Below are positions 1 to 10,299 of a stretch of 64,000 nucleotides of DNA, in pieces. A program made the position numbers and the translations under genes. The stretch comes from Alentia gelatinosa (lineage: Eukaryota; Annelida; Polychaeta; Phyllodocida; Polynoidae), in assembly GCA_950022655.1 (NCBI GenBank), contig OX465584.1:59398841-59462840 (forward strand), in the 5' to 3' direction. The notes beneath the pieces were generated by a model. It made no database searches. It had not been told where the DNA came from and was given only the letters and a program-made list of their open reading frames with translations. The first letter of the stretch is position 1; each line of letters begins with the position of its first letter.

Positions 1-690
1 TCCGGAACAAAAACTCCAGGATTTGCATGTGGGATATCCTCTTCTTTAAGCAAGTATACTCACCTGCCACCTAAGGACCTCGCAACTCTTTCGAAAATAT
101 ATGATTTATAACCTTTTTAGACTTTGTACATGTGTAATACAAATATAAAAACACGGTATGGGACTGATAAAAATGAAGATATAGGACCCTTGGTGTACAA
201 GTGGTGGAATAAATCACAGCCACCGGTCCCTCAGAGACACATCTCTATGAACTGGTACAGAGTACAACTTCCTTGTGAAAAAGAAAACCGGGAAATTACT
301 TTGTTATAACCAAGCTTTTTTATAACCGAGTTTTGCATTAACACTGTAAGCACTTTGAAACACAGCAGAAAATCTCTTAAATACTTTATAGACTCAGCTA
401 TCTCCCATGAATAGTGGAATTTTGGACGATAAAGAACAAATACCAAGTCTCTATGTCACCTATACATATAGAGGAATTGAATAAAAGGCTGAAGCTTATC
501 GGACATTCACAATGAAATTCTGGGCTACAGATCCATATTCATTGATATAGATTTTTGTTATTGTGTTTGTTATAACGATATTTCACTGTATGTGTATATA
601 CCTTAAAAAGAGTTTGTTATAACCTTGTTTGTAATAGCGACATTCTATTTTATATACCTTATAATGTATTTGTTATAACCTAGTTTATAA
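1..690. other. No gene seen; recurrent TTTGTTATAACC motif
   Basis: No coding signal is visible; the short ORFs on both strands lack recognisable domains. The second half carries several loose copies of a TTTGTTATAACC-like motif (near 299, 560, 611 and 671), spaced irregularly as in a decayed low-copy repeat. Confidence 0.4.
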
Positions 691-699
691 TGTTTTACT

Positions 700-1366
700 A
701 TTGCCCATGCCATATATACTGTAAATACGCACAGTTTCGCCATATAACGTAAAAATACTGTACGGACCATTGGTCCGTTCAGGATTATACGGACTACCTA
801 CCCATACACGTTTAGTGATATATTGGTTGTTAAGCCAAATGAAATTTTTTTTCTTCAAATTTCGGGTATATAGTAAATATAGAACAACCTACCATGCTTG
901 TACAAGCCACAAAACTCGATGATAATTCATGGTTTGTACGGAACTCAGTGTAAACGCCTGGTTCCGTACGAACCGTGAATTATCATCTCGTTTTGTAGCT
1001 TGTACGGCATGGTCAGGACTTTCTATATAAGTACTTATATAGAACGTCCTAAGCATGCTGTACAAATCACAGAACGAGATGACAATTTACGGTTTGTATG
1101 GAACGAGGCGTTTATGCTAAGTTCCGCACAAACCGTAAATTATCATCGAGTTCTGTGACTTGTACAAGCATGGTTGGACGTTATATATTTACTATATACC
1201 CGAAATTTAAAAAAAAATCATTAATTTCGTTTGTCTTAACAACCAATATCTAATAAATGTGTATGGGAAGGTGGTCCGTATTTTAGTGCACGGACCAGTG
1301 CAATATTTTTATGTTATATGTCAAAACGGTACGTATTTACAGTACATACGGCAGGGTTAATAGTAA
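700..1366. mobile_element. Family D two-hairpin element, inverted dimer (D1)
   Basis: The region reads as two head-to-head copies of a two-hairpin element, symmetric about 1032/1033 (centre TATATAAGTACTTATATA). Each half has an outer leader hairpin with CCATGCCATATATACTG-like ends and GTACGGACC words. It also has an inner palindrome built on CATGCTTGTACAAG-like arms and ACGGAAC/GTTCCGT. Single-unit relatives lie at 5613, 49452 and 54275, so the dimer is derived. No ORF is present. The symmetry and repeat content are seen directly; the mechanism is unknown. Confidence 0.8.
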
Positions 1367-1548
1367 TGTATATATATACGGTTGTAAATTATAGCTGCTA
1401 TCTACTCAGTGGGTCACCTTGTAATCATACTATATCACCGTTATGACTGATAAGGGTCATGACGATGGTTGGTCACATCACCTGATACCACAGATCAGGT
1501 GATCACCCCACTGTCACGACGGACAACGATGAAAGACAGCGATATCTT

Positions 1549-1883
1549 TTAACCCTTTAAAGACGAATGATGCCTTGAGGCATCATCCAGCCCAGGGCGA
1601 ATGATGTTGAGGCATCATTTCTCAAAAATCTGCAAAATAGTTTTTTACAAAAAAAAATGGAGGAACATTAATGAAATTTTCACGGAATCTATGTATAATA
1701 CCATTATTAGTATTTCTATTCAAAAGAAATAAAATATTTAAGATTATGTATCATATCACATGATTAAACAATTGAATTATGGGTTTAACGACCGTGTGCC
1801 CGTCCCCTAGAGGTATAAAGTGCCACCAGCACCCGTCCTCCAGGCGGTAGCTTGGCCACAGGCACCCGGCCTTTGAGGCTTAA
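1549..1883 (+). mobile_element. Family N piggyBac-type MITE (N1)
   Basis: It begins TTAA-CCCTTTAAAGACG and ends near GCTTAA, with a decayed right end. Close to the left end are palindromic GATGCC-TTGA-GGCATC units. The interior closely matches 18003-18375. TTAA targets and a CCCTTT start are typical of piggyBac-superfamily non-autonomous elements. There is no transposase. Confidence 0.65.
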
Positions 1884-1889
1884 CAATAC

Positions 1890-3130
1890 ACCTCTTGACC
1901 TCCTACTCCTGTCACTTTCATCAAAGCACTTTCGCTGAAACAGTGAGTAACAGTGAAGGAATATCTAGATTCTTTATCTAAAGGATGAAGCCTATCCCCA
2001 AAACACACACACAAACTGATAAGAATTGATAACAATGATCGCTCATCAAAGAACAGTATTGCTTTAACGGTTTGAACTCAAACTTATCATAATTTTGTTA
2101 TCGGAATTTCAATGCTGATAACTTAAAGAATTGTTCGGATTCAAAGAATTGTCAAGTGACTATTCACTTTGTTCTATTTACAGGTTCAACGACAGGAACA
2201 AAAACCACAAGATGATAAGAGCTTCTATTTTAGTCATCAGTGATGTCTTTATTAGTGGATAGAAAGAAAGAGCTATTTAATTGATGATCCTTTTAAGAAA
2301 GGAAATGCATATATTAGGTGAAATAGAAGGCCAATTTACGCTTACTTGATTTACATAAGAAATGTACTGAAAAATATTCTTTCAATAACAATGCAGTGAC
2401 CTTCGAATTAATTTTAAAACTTAAAAGTGTAGTACCACGCATCTACTCTATTCTGTTAAAGTTCGAGGCAAGTGACATGGGTTTTACTATGTGAAAAATA
2501 ACTTTTTAGAATTCTATATATTCGATTATAAAATAATTATATTATTGATCTCTAGATCAAAAACTAACACGGTGACCCCCAATTTTTAAAGTTAGATATG
2601 GGTTCTATAACACTTGAAGATCATCATATTCAATTTCCAGGAATTTTATATGGGTTTTAATTTTGAAGAGAAATTGTCCGATATGCAATGAAGGAAGGAA
2701 ATGCGATGTAGCTTTTTTGAAGTGAGATTAATTTTCAGTTCAATTTGTATGTTGTGTTCAATGTTTACATCCTTATCTTTATAACCCTGATGGATAATAT
2801 GAAATTATTCAGTCAAATTTAATGTTTGATAACATATATCCGGCAGTTCCTTTCTACCATCCTGGGGGATGTTGAATAAAGTTTGTTCCTTTCTGGTGCT
2901 GGACGATACGATAACTCCAACGATAAACGACATCCTAGACTTTTATCTTCCATTCAGTATTGTATGCCAAGACAGAGGATATCATCTAAATGAAGATGTG
3001 TATACCTTGTAAAGGCTTTAGATAACTTTTATCATCAAAACATCTTATGCTTGCAACACATTATTTTATACAACACTATGGCCCCAATGACAATGACAAA
3101 GATATGTCTTTGTTGTTCGTAGTTTATTCC
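1890..3130. other. No gene; contains dispersed repeat P copy near 2425-2535
   Basis: This stretch is AT-rich with no long ORF. Bases 2425-2535 match segments at 44850-44960 (reverse strand) and 46054-46158 (shared GACATGGG, ACTATGTGAAAA and CTTTTTAGAATT words), which defines a small dispersed repeat. Nothing else is recognised. Confidence 0.4.
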
Positions 3131-3136
3131 ACGGCC

Positions 3137-3513
3137 CCCCAGGGCCCCGTTGCTCCAGGATTACGACAGAGCTACGGATCGCAGAATAGCGATCCGAGGG
3201 CCTAAACGTTGCTCCTGAAACTTTGCGGATTGCGTCTTAATCGCATAGGCCCATCGCCGCGTAGAATACTGCTTTTTGCGATACTTTTTACGCTGACCTT
3301 TACAGCACTGCGTATCGTATCGCTGTGTGTTAAATGCAGCCTTATCTGATTTCAAATAACGATCCATGATGGCACCAACAACCACCTAACTTGTTCTTCT
3401 ACTTATAGAACATAGCTTTTTCAGTCGGATCGTTAAAGTAATCGCAAAAATAAAATTGCGATCCGATTATAGCTAGCGATACCACAAAAACAGGAGCAAC
3501 GGGGCCCCGGGGT
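3137..3513. mobile_element. Family I foldback element with GGGCCCCGTTGCTCC ends (I1)
   Basis: The left end AGGGCCCCGTTGCTCC is mirrored by GGAGCAACGGGGCCCC at the right, and much of the interior is self-complementary (for example GCGATCCGA with TCGGATCGC). A longer relative with the same ends lies at 48261-48816. No coding capacity. The ORFs at 3161-3593 are by-products of the palindrome. Confidence 0.65.
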
Positions 3514-3720
3514 CTGTATGCTATATGTTCACCTGGTGAAGGCCCCCACTGGCCGAAACGTTGTGTCAATACTAAAATGGAACTGTAAATCAATAAAAAG
3601 TTTTAATAAAAGATTTTATGACTTAAAAAAATGAAATTCTATACGCCTGAACTCCACACACCTCCATGAGGAAGTGGGGACAGACTACTGGAAAGGATTT
3701 TACCAACCAGTGTATATCAT
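3514..3720 (+). mobile_element. Penelope-like terminal repeat fragment with hammerhead-like core, copy 1
   Basis: Bases 3531-3569 read CTGGTGA, then AGGCC..GGCC as stem II, then GAAAC, then GTGTC. This order resembles the hammerhead ribozyme core (CUGAUGA, stem II, GAAA, cleavage GUC) known in Penelope-like element terminal repeats. The A-to-G change in CTGGTGA and the unclear stem I suggest a decayed motif. It is followed by an AATAAAAG/TTTTAATAAAAG stretch and a GGGGACAGACTACTGG segment repeated at 3907 and 4369. Confidence 0.45.
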
Positions 3721-4009
3721 AAATACTCTTATAATGATATCTATCACAATGTGTATTGATTAACCTATTATCATATTATGTATTTATAATTAATTATCAT
3801 TATCTTAAATCATATTAATAGTATAAAATCATATTAATCATACTAATAATATTAATCAATCTTATCACCCCAGCTACCTCGTCATCTTCTCTGTCCCTAG
3901 CTCAGCAGTGGGGACACACTACTGGAAAGGATTTTTCCAATCTTATTGCTTCAAATATAACTCACTGGAGTTTGTTGGTTCTGTGAAAAATCCTCCCAAA
4001 CTATGCCGT

Positions 4010-4195
4010 CACGAGGGAAATCCGTGCTAAAATTCATCACTAAATTTTCATAGTTGTAGCCATAAACAGTTTAGCGATATCTCAGCGATCGTGATATAGT
4101 GTTCAATTGTAATAGAAAAAAATCACAATCGCTAAAGATCTATATCGCAAACAGTTTGCGATAGTCTTGGCGACAAACTTATGTAACGGGGCCCT
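4010..4195. mobile_element. Family I-like partial foldback (I3)
   Basis: This is a partly self-complementary stretch (AGCGAT and ATCGCT words, TTGCGATA) ending in GTAACGGGGCCCTGG, like the right end of the element at 3137-3513. It abuts the same downstream sequence (GGGGTCTGTATGCTATATG) as that copy. Confidence 0.45.
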
Positions 4196-4460
4196 GGGGT
4201 CTGTATGCTATATGTTCACCTGGTGAAGGCCCCCACTGGCCGAAACGTTGTGTCAATACTATCATGAAACAGTAAACCAATCCAAAGTTTTAATAAAAGA
4301 TTTTATGACTTAAAAAAAAGAAAGAATCAAATACGCCTGTGGCTGTAACACCTTGTGGGGTGGGGGGGGGGCAGACTACTGGAAGAGATTTTTCCAATCT
4401 TATGACTTCAAATATAACTCACTGGAATTTGTTGGTTCTGTGAAAAATCCTCCTACGAAA
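4196..4460 (+). mobile_element. Penelope-like terminal repeat fragment with hammerhead-like core, copy 2
   Basis: It repeats 3514-3720 almost word for word, including CTGGTGA (4220-4226), the GGCC stem, GAAAC (4242-4246) and the downstream ACTACTGGA block. Two copies in the same orientation about 690 bp apart fit the tandem terminal-repeat habit of Penelope-like elements. No reverse transcriptase is present between or beside them. Confidence 0.45.
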
Positions 4461-4733
4461 ATAAAAATTATCAGATTTCCACAACACCTGATTGAAGATA
4501 ACATAACCCATCCTTTTGTTGACACCATTCTGAGCCCCATGTCACGATCACTGAGAACACGACCTTACCTCTCATATCAACAACAACATCAACATCCGGA
4601 ATATCATCTAAGAACGTGCCTCGTCACCATTTCTCTGGAAATATTAGATAAGAGATTCACTGATAACAGTTGTTTTCCAACAAATCGGCGCCAAAATCTG
4701 TTTGGGTTTCAGTCAAAGGTTCCATGGATGGTA
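4461..4733 (+). other. Unrecognised sequence with a 130-aa open frame (4353-4745)
   Basis: The frame starts in the Penelope-like repeat and runs into the foldback element at 4734. The translated segment shows no family motif I recognise. It is interrupted by the 4734-5381 insertion, so it may be a broken piece of older sequence. No function is assigned. Confidence 0.2.
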
Positions 4734-5381
4734 TGTAGACGTTAGGACCCACCACCCGAAAGTTCGGACGTTAGGGCCCACTCATCGGGACGTTAGGGCC
4801 CGCTTAAAGCCAACCTAGGGTTAGGGTTAGGGTAAGGGTTAGGGATAGGGTTAGGGTTAGGGATAGGGTTAGGGTTAGGGATAGGGTTAGGGATAGGATT
4901 AGGGATAGGGTAAGGTTTAGGGATAGGGATAGGGATAGGGATAGGGTCAGGGTTAGGGATAGGGTTAGGGATAGGTTTAGGGTTAGGGTTAGGGTTAGGG
5001 TTAGGGATATGATTAGGAATAGGGTTAGGGATAGGGTTAGGATAAGGGTTAGGGTTAGGGATAGGGTTACTTACTTATACTTATTACTAAATATAGTATT
5101 TATACACAGTTGAGATGCTTGAGTATGGAAGATTTAAAATGGGTCGAGTTCGTTACGGGTCGAGTTTTTTACGGGTCGAGATCTCCAGTATTCCAACATT
5201 AACCAATTATGCAAAATTAGGTGGGCCCTAACGTCTATTTATGCCATTTTTCCCTCCCGGCACCACAGTTGTGACCGCGGCATCGCTGTGCGGCCGAGGC
5301 GTGACAGGCTTTCACACCCACGGTGTAGGGTGGGCCCTAACGTCCCGATTTTGAGGTGGTGGGCCCTAACGTCCTGCAACC
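4734..5381. mobile_element. Foldback element carrying a TTAGGG array, flanked by a 12-bp direct repeat
   Basis: The ends TGTAGACGTTAGGACCCACC and the reverse of GGTGGGCCCTAACGTCCTGCA form terminal inverted repeats. Three GACGTTAGGGCCCAC-like motifs lie on the left (4738, 4767, 4789). Three inverted copies lie on the right (5221, 5330, 5359). CCATGGATGGTA occurs immediately outside both ends (4722-4733 and 5382-5393), as expected of a target-site duplication. Inside are a telomere-like array (4814-5069) and a short GGGTCGAG tandem (about 5142-5180). No transposase is present. The superfamily is not assigned. Confidence 0.75.
4814..5069 (+). repeat. Degenerate telomere-like (TTAGGG)n array
   Basis: About 255 bp of TTAGGG with frequent ATAGGG and occasional AAGGG, AGGTTT and ATGATT variants, G-rich on the + strand. 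The mix of units shows decay or amplification of variants rather than a fresh telomere. It lies inside the inverted-repeat element at 4734-5381. Confidence 0.9.
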
Positions 5382-5612
5382 CCATGGATGGTAGCATCAG
5401 AGGTGGATTGTTTGTAAACAACTGGTTATCACTGCATTTACGTCAATGTGTGGGGTGGTATCTGGAAGCTTGATAAGGAATGTCTGTTATCTGCGCACGC
5501 ACCATGTGGATGCACAACAGATGAAATAGAGGAATAATTCCGGATTATGTGAATTAATCCAGATTATGGGATAGCTATACAGGTAAGCAATCACCAGTGA
5601 AAGTAATATGGA

Positions 5613-5950
5613 TTACTATATACCCATGCCGTATATACTGTAAATACGCACCGTTTCACCATAAAACGTAAAAATGCTGTACGGACCACTGGTCCGTAGA
5701 GGAAAATACAGAGTACCTTCCCATACACATTTATTAAAATATTGGTTGTTAAGCCAAATGTAATTAATTGTTTTTTCAAAATTTCGGGTATATAGTAAAT
5801 ATATAACGTCCAACCATGATTGTACAAATCACAGAACTTGATGATGATTTATGGTTTGTACGTAACTCGGCGTAAACGCCTGGTTCCGTAAAATCATAAA
5901 TTACCGTCTCGTTCTGTGAATTGTACAGCATGGTCAGGACGTTCTATGTA
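5613..5950 (+). mobile_element. Family D two-hairpin element (D2)
   Basis: Leader hairpin: TACTATATACCCATGCC on the left, mirrored by GGGTATATAGTA near 5785. Second hairpin: ACGTCCAACCATG..., closed by CATGGTCAGGACGT. GTACGGACC and GTACGTAAC words occur in both modules. The second palindrome has lost part of its right arm near 5890. Confidence 0.7.
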
Positions 5951-6350
5951 AGGACTAGGAGTAGTTAGTAAAAACTGAACGAGAGTTGGATGTATCTCTC
6001 CCCTCACATCAACTAATTGGCTAACATTTGTGACATAATTCTACAAAGTCAAACACATAACTGCAGTAATAAAACAATTCCATTTAGCCAATTCGTATAC
6101 ACCGCATCATGTCTTCTTGACTAAAAACATCATTATTATTAGGGATGGTGGGCGGGGAAATCAACCTGTGCTGTAGGTATGTGTGTGTGAGAATGAGTGA
6201 CGCAGCACCCGTGAGGGGTTATTTATAGACATCTTACCTCGCACACATATGCTTATTTGCCTCACCGAATTAACATTAAATTCACAATTTAATTACAATC
6301 TCCCATTGAGTATTTTCATGGGCAGCCCTGAAATTCCCTTCCTCTTTTAA
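5951..6350. other. No gene or clear repeat
   Basis: Nothing supported. The start (AAAACTGAACGAGAGTTGG) resembles a degraded arm of family F palindromes (compare 9932), but no matching arm is present. Confidence 0.3.
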
Positions 6351-6351
6351 G

Positions 6352-6775
6352 ATTGGCTTGCACGTCCTTTATTATCCATCGTATACAAAGTCCCCATTGA
6401 AAATGTATGGGGACTCCACGTAAACCACGACCCATTGTATAAAACCTGTCAGATACCATAACTGTGGTATACGGATTCAAACCTGTGGTATACGGCCTCA
6501 AAAACCATGGTATACGGGAAAAATAGTCCCTTTGTGCTATAGAGCAAAGAAATAGTCCCTATTGCTATACCCTTTAATATGGCAATTACTGGGTTTAATT
6601 TATTCGAAATGATGGATAATAAATACAACAAACGATGATTATGTGAATAGGCGGCTCTGTAAACCACTCGAGGTTGACGTGGTAATACACTCGCTAGCGC
6701 TCGTGTATTACTACGCGTCAACCTCTCGTGGTTTATGGCCGCCTATCCACAAAACCATCGATTATTGCCTAGAGT
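6352..6775 (+). mobile_element. Family K two-hairpin element (K1)
   Basis: Module 1 runs from TTTATTATCCATCGTATAC to GATGGATAATAAATAC near 6632. Module 2 is a palindrome, GGCGGC...AACCACTCGAGGTTGACG, mirrored by CGTCAACCTCTCGTGGTTTATGGCCGCC, with loop CGCTAGCG. TGGTATACGG recurs inside module 1. Relatives lie at 28180 and 34590. Confidence 0.7.
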
Positions 6776-6784
6776 TTAGAGTGT

Positions 6785-7125
6785 TCACCTACAGATTTCC
6801 ATCGTCCTGAAAATAAAATATCCCTTCACTATCTGCGTGCTATTCAGTGTTATATTGGATAAGGAGCAGGGGGCCAGTGTCTCTGTGTCTTAGAGGATAT
6901 CCCATCTGACCATGATCAATCACTCAAGACCAAAATACCTCAAGACCCACTGGTGGTTGATATGTTATGATCCTAGCGTTAGGCAGTTGCAGAAATGGCA
7001 AATTGACTGGGTGCAAGTGGTTTGGAGAAAACTATCCATAGACTGAATGTAACCCATATCTTTTAATTATTATTCATTTATAATAACACGCTCATTCATC
7101 AATGATGAACATACCTTTTGCTCCT
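6785..7125 (-). mobile_element. Family G short element (G2)
   Basis: A copy of a sequence found also at 10300, 41095, 44280 and 53036. Shared marks are CACTATCTGCGTGCT, GGCCAGTGTCTC, GACCATGA.CAATCACTCA, and the end TAATAACACGCTCATTCATC. The better copy at 53036 shows the opposite end AGAGCGTGCTTGCACG, so the element has inverted GAGCGTGCT / AGCACGCTC ends. Confidence 0.6.
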
Positions 7126-7732
7126 AGTAACACAATAAAGGCTGCTGTTATCCTCTCTGGCTATATTTAGTACATACTTATCTTGGATTTCTTGACATGA
7201 TTAATTGAATGTACACGGAACAGACCATTCTACCAGATGGTATCTAGATGCTTATTGAACAAATCAAATCAATATTGCCCAACCGAAGAATGTATTGAAC
7301 AATCATAACTCCTTCTCAATGAGGTATATATTCTGAACTATGTTGATTTTTTAAATAATCTTTTCAGTGAGAACAGTGCAAGGTCTACTATCAACAAAAA
7401 ATATGGCCAGAGTATGACTAGTGATAAGAATGTCCATGAAGCGACCTTGATCTATCAGAAGATTCTGTCATATTGATGTAATGTTTCTTTACTTATCTAT
7501 CACCTAGAGGCTTATATAACTCACTCTTGTCATGGTATACCTCCTTACTACAAGTTAATGCTCCTTTAAAATGTATTCAACCTGTGACCAAATCAAACAA
7601 TAAGGGGGGCAGTTACCTTGTGAAATAGATTTAGTCGGTGCTTTATGAAAGGATATATATGATGTAATGTGGTTTTTTTCGTAAAGGTTTATATATAATG
7701 ATCCCTGATTTTGCTTGTAAGCCATGTAAAAC
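7126..7732. other. No gene or repeat recognised
   Basis: AT-rich sequence without a long ORF or obvious internal symmetry. Confidence 0.3.
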
Positions 7733-8090
7733 CATTTATTATCTCACCCCTGGTACAAGCTCCGCCATAGAAATAACATTAGGAAAAAATACTCAACGAT
7801 CACCCCCGTAAAGTGATGATACTACGCCACGGCCGTGGCGTAGTGAATTTGAGATGACGTCATATGGATTCGCTAGGTATATTCGAGCTGTTCTGATATT
7901 CTGATACTATCTAACATCATAGAAATAGGTGAGATAAATCCAGAACCGCACTCAAATCGTAAAATAGTCAATATTCCACGAGTTTGGATGTGCCATAATC
8001 GTCACTCGGCTTCGCCTCGATGACGATGCAGGCACATCCAAACTCGTGGAGTATTGTCTATTTATACGATTCTCGATGCAGTTCTATATA
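7733..8090 (+). mobile_element. Family H two-hairpin element (H1)
   Basis: Module 1 starts TTATTATCTCACCCCTGGTA and closes with GGTGAGATAAAT near 7930. It contains the perfect palindrome ACTACGCCACGGCCGTGGCGTAGT. Module 2 starts CCAGAACCGCACTC and is mirrored by CTCGATGCAGTTCT. Its apex has CACTCGGCTTCGCCTCGATG. CCATAGAAATAACATTAGG after the leader matches the backbone of families E and F. Confidence 0.75.
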
Positions 8091-8251
8091 ATTACCTCTA
8101 GTTATTTGATTGAACTATTTTCCTGGATGTTGCTTGAATACTATCATGAAACATCACGAAATTTCACATGATTGTTTATATGGCGTGAGTTGTCTTTGCG
8201 GAATGATAGCACGAAGCGGAGCTGAGTGCTACCTTTAGCAGAAGACAACGA

Positions 8252-8573
8252 ATGCCCCAGTCACACTGGCGTAAAATTTGGCGTTTCTTCTACGTATCTG
8301 AATTGTTGGGGACCACGTATTAGCTACGGATTTGGAACGTATCTGTTTGCTTTTCTTTAACGTTTTAGTACGCTTTTCAACCCCCATCAACGCTTATTTA
8401 TGCTTCTGTACGTATTGTGGCGTTTTTCGGCGCATTCCGACTTTCGTTTACATATCTCTGCGTATTGCGGCGTTTTACAACGTATTTGTATATTTCAAAA
8501 TGCGTAAAAGAATGTAGAAGTGCGTACACAGAAAAACGCCGTTTTTTTACGCCAGTGTGACTGTGGCATAAGC
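8252..8573. mobile_element. Family M MITE-like element
   Basis: The terminal inverted repeats are GCCCCAGTCACACTGGCG on the left and CGCCAGTGTGACTGTGGC on the right. The AT-rich interior is full of CGTATTT and GGCGTTT words. Single copy in this window. The ORF at 8332-8517 is inside it and not a gene. Confidence 0.65.
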
Positions 8574-8574
8574 A

Positions 8575-9151
8575 ATGTCTCTAATGCCGGGCAAGGTGTC
8601 AGTATACACCAACAGGGGACGGGTCTTTTCACGACATTTTTGACAATTTCACTGTTTGATCACGTGATAAAACATGTATTCTTTAAAATTATTTTATGAG
8701 TATTTCAAAATCATAAGTGTAATATCAGACCAACATTCTGTGAATATATTCATCATTATTGATCAATAATTTACAAGTTATTACACATAAACTAAGATTT
8801 TGTAAGTCTTAGAAAATGATGCCTTAAGGCATCATCCGGCCACATACGGCTATGCCTTAGGCCCGGCGTCCACCTACTACGATATGGCACCTCCTGATGC
8901 AAAATCAAATTCGCGTCGGAAGGTCACCTAATATCGGGGCAGTTGACCACGTTTCTGCGATTAGACACCGATAAAAACCCCATACAATTCGTGGTGGATT
9001 GGCATGTCTAGACATATGTCTACGATTTTGCACCTTCCCGATATGGCACCGATTTTGACATTTTGTATCGGTGCCATATCGGGAGGTCTATGATTCTATC
9101 GTAGTGGGTGGACACCGGGCCTTAAGGCATTACCCGGCACCAAAGGGTTAA
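8575..9151 (-). mobile_element. Family N-like element (N4) interrupted by A1
   Basis: The right end AAAGGGTTAA is the inverse of the TTAACCCTTT family N end. The sequence ATGATGCCTTAAGGCATCAT is the family's subterminal palindrome. Removing the A1 insertion rejoins ATGCCTTA with AAGGCAT. The left limit (TAATGCCGGGC near 8576) is approximate. Confidence 0.55.
8860..9121. mobile_element. Family A Harbinger-type MITE (A1)
   Basis: TIRs GGCCCGGCGTCCACCTACTA and the inverse of TAGTGGGTGGACACCGGGCC, with TTA duplicated on both sides (8857-8859, 9122-9124). The 3-bp TWA duplication is the PIF/Harbinger signature. It is nested in N4. Confidence 0.8.
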
Positions 9152-9650
9152 ACGTGACACATGGGGATTATGAAGTACTCTCACAGTACAACCAGTGAAA
9201 GTTGAATAAGAGTCGATAGAGCCTCATTGATAAGCATAATCTATCCAACGCTATCTCCCCACCTGGTGAGTCTACCAACTGTTGACGATCTCAGTAGAAA
9301 GTGAGAGTGATAACAGAGATAATAGAGAAAAGTGAGAGTGGTACCGAGTGGTATGAGGCCGGGTTATCAGGTGGCCTGACTACACGGCGTATCAGAATGG
9401 GTCTGGTGAAAGTGAAGTCTTATCATAATCAATAAAGGTGATAGGGTGATAACAGGCTTAACGACAATGCTATACGAATAGATCTCTCACCCGGTATATG
9501 CGCACTGTGGCATGTATACAGGTAAATAGGATGAGTCAATGTTAATTTGCGTTGCAGAATTCATATTCCCTGAATTAATTTTGTTAGAGCGTGCTTGATG
9601 CCTATATATACGTTGCATAAAGGTTAGAATGGTCACATATTATCAAGAGA
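9152..9650. other. No gene; fragment of family G end at about 9584-9640
   Basis: Bases 9588-9600 (AGAGCGTGCTTG) and the following TATATA...GGTTAG...GGTCACAT match the left part of family G copies. Nothing else is recognised. Confidence 0.35.
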
Positions 9651-9654
9651 CGTC

Positions 9655-9922
9655 ATGAGTTTGAGTCTGAGTTTATTTATGCCACACATTTTGTTGGCTC
9701 CATAATTTCACGAGTTGAAGATGAGTGACATTACGGAGCCAACAAAATGAGTGGAATAGATAAACTCAATCTCAAACGAGTGGCGTCTAGATTTTATCCT
9801 ACCCCGTTTCCATATTTTTTCAGTATCATAAAGTAGTGGCATAAACAACACTTTATGTCACTACCCGTGACATAAACAAATCCCATGTTAAGCCTATGGC
9901 GTTTTTTATTAGGGGTAGGATA
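9655..9922 (-). mobile_element. Family F two-hairpin element (F1)
   Basis: Read on the minus strand, module 1 begins TTATCCTACCCCTAATA and continues CCATAGGCTTAACATGG. It closes with GGGGTAGGATAAAAT at 9792-9806. Module 2 is a palindrome whose arms run GTTTGAGT..TTTATTTATGCC and GGAGCCAACAAAATG. The word TTTATGCCAC (module 2) recurs as GTGGCATAAA in module 1. Confidence 0.75.
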
Positions 9923-10293
9923 ATTAGTAGAAACCAAACGAGAGTTAGCCTTGTCAATGTTTATGCCACGATGGGCAGGTTGTGTATTACTACACGAGGC
10001 ATTAGCCGAGTTTAGTGAGTAGCAGACCTGACCAGAGTAGTATAAACATTGACAAGGCTAACTCGAGTTCGGTTTCGTATTTATCCTACCCCATCTCACC
10101 GATATACAAAGAATATTTGTAATTATCCATGTTAATAGTTATCAATGCTGCCGGATCTACTTTCCTTATCTCGTCCTTGATTGGTCCGTTTTTTTATTCA
10201 CCTCGGTGCATAAATAACACTTTATCCAACGCTATGTCAAATACATTGAGTCAATGTTAAACCTATGGCGTTTTTTATTAGGGGTAGGATAAA
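9923..10293 (-). mobile_element. Family F two-hairpin element (F2)
   Basis: Palindrome AACCAAACGAGAGTTAGCC ... GGCTAACTCGAGTTCGGTT (module 2), then module 1 bounded by TTATCCTACCCC at 10082 and GGGGTAGGATAAA at the right. It directly follows F1. A near copy on the opposite strand lies at 36351. The apex contains CACGAGGCATTAGCCGAG. Confidence 0.75.
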
Positions 10294-10299
10294 GGCTTC

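Noticed and set aside
4353..4745. 130-aa plus-strand ORF as a gene
   Set aside because: It begins in a repeated Penelope-like segment and ends in a foldback element. No domain is recognised.
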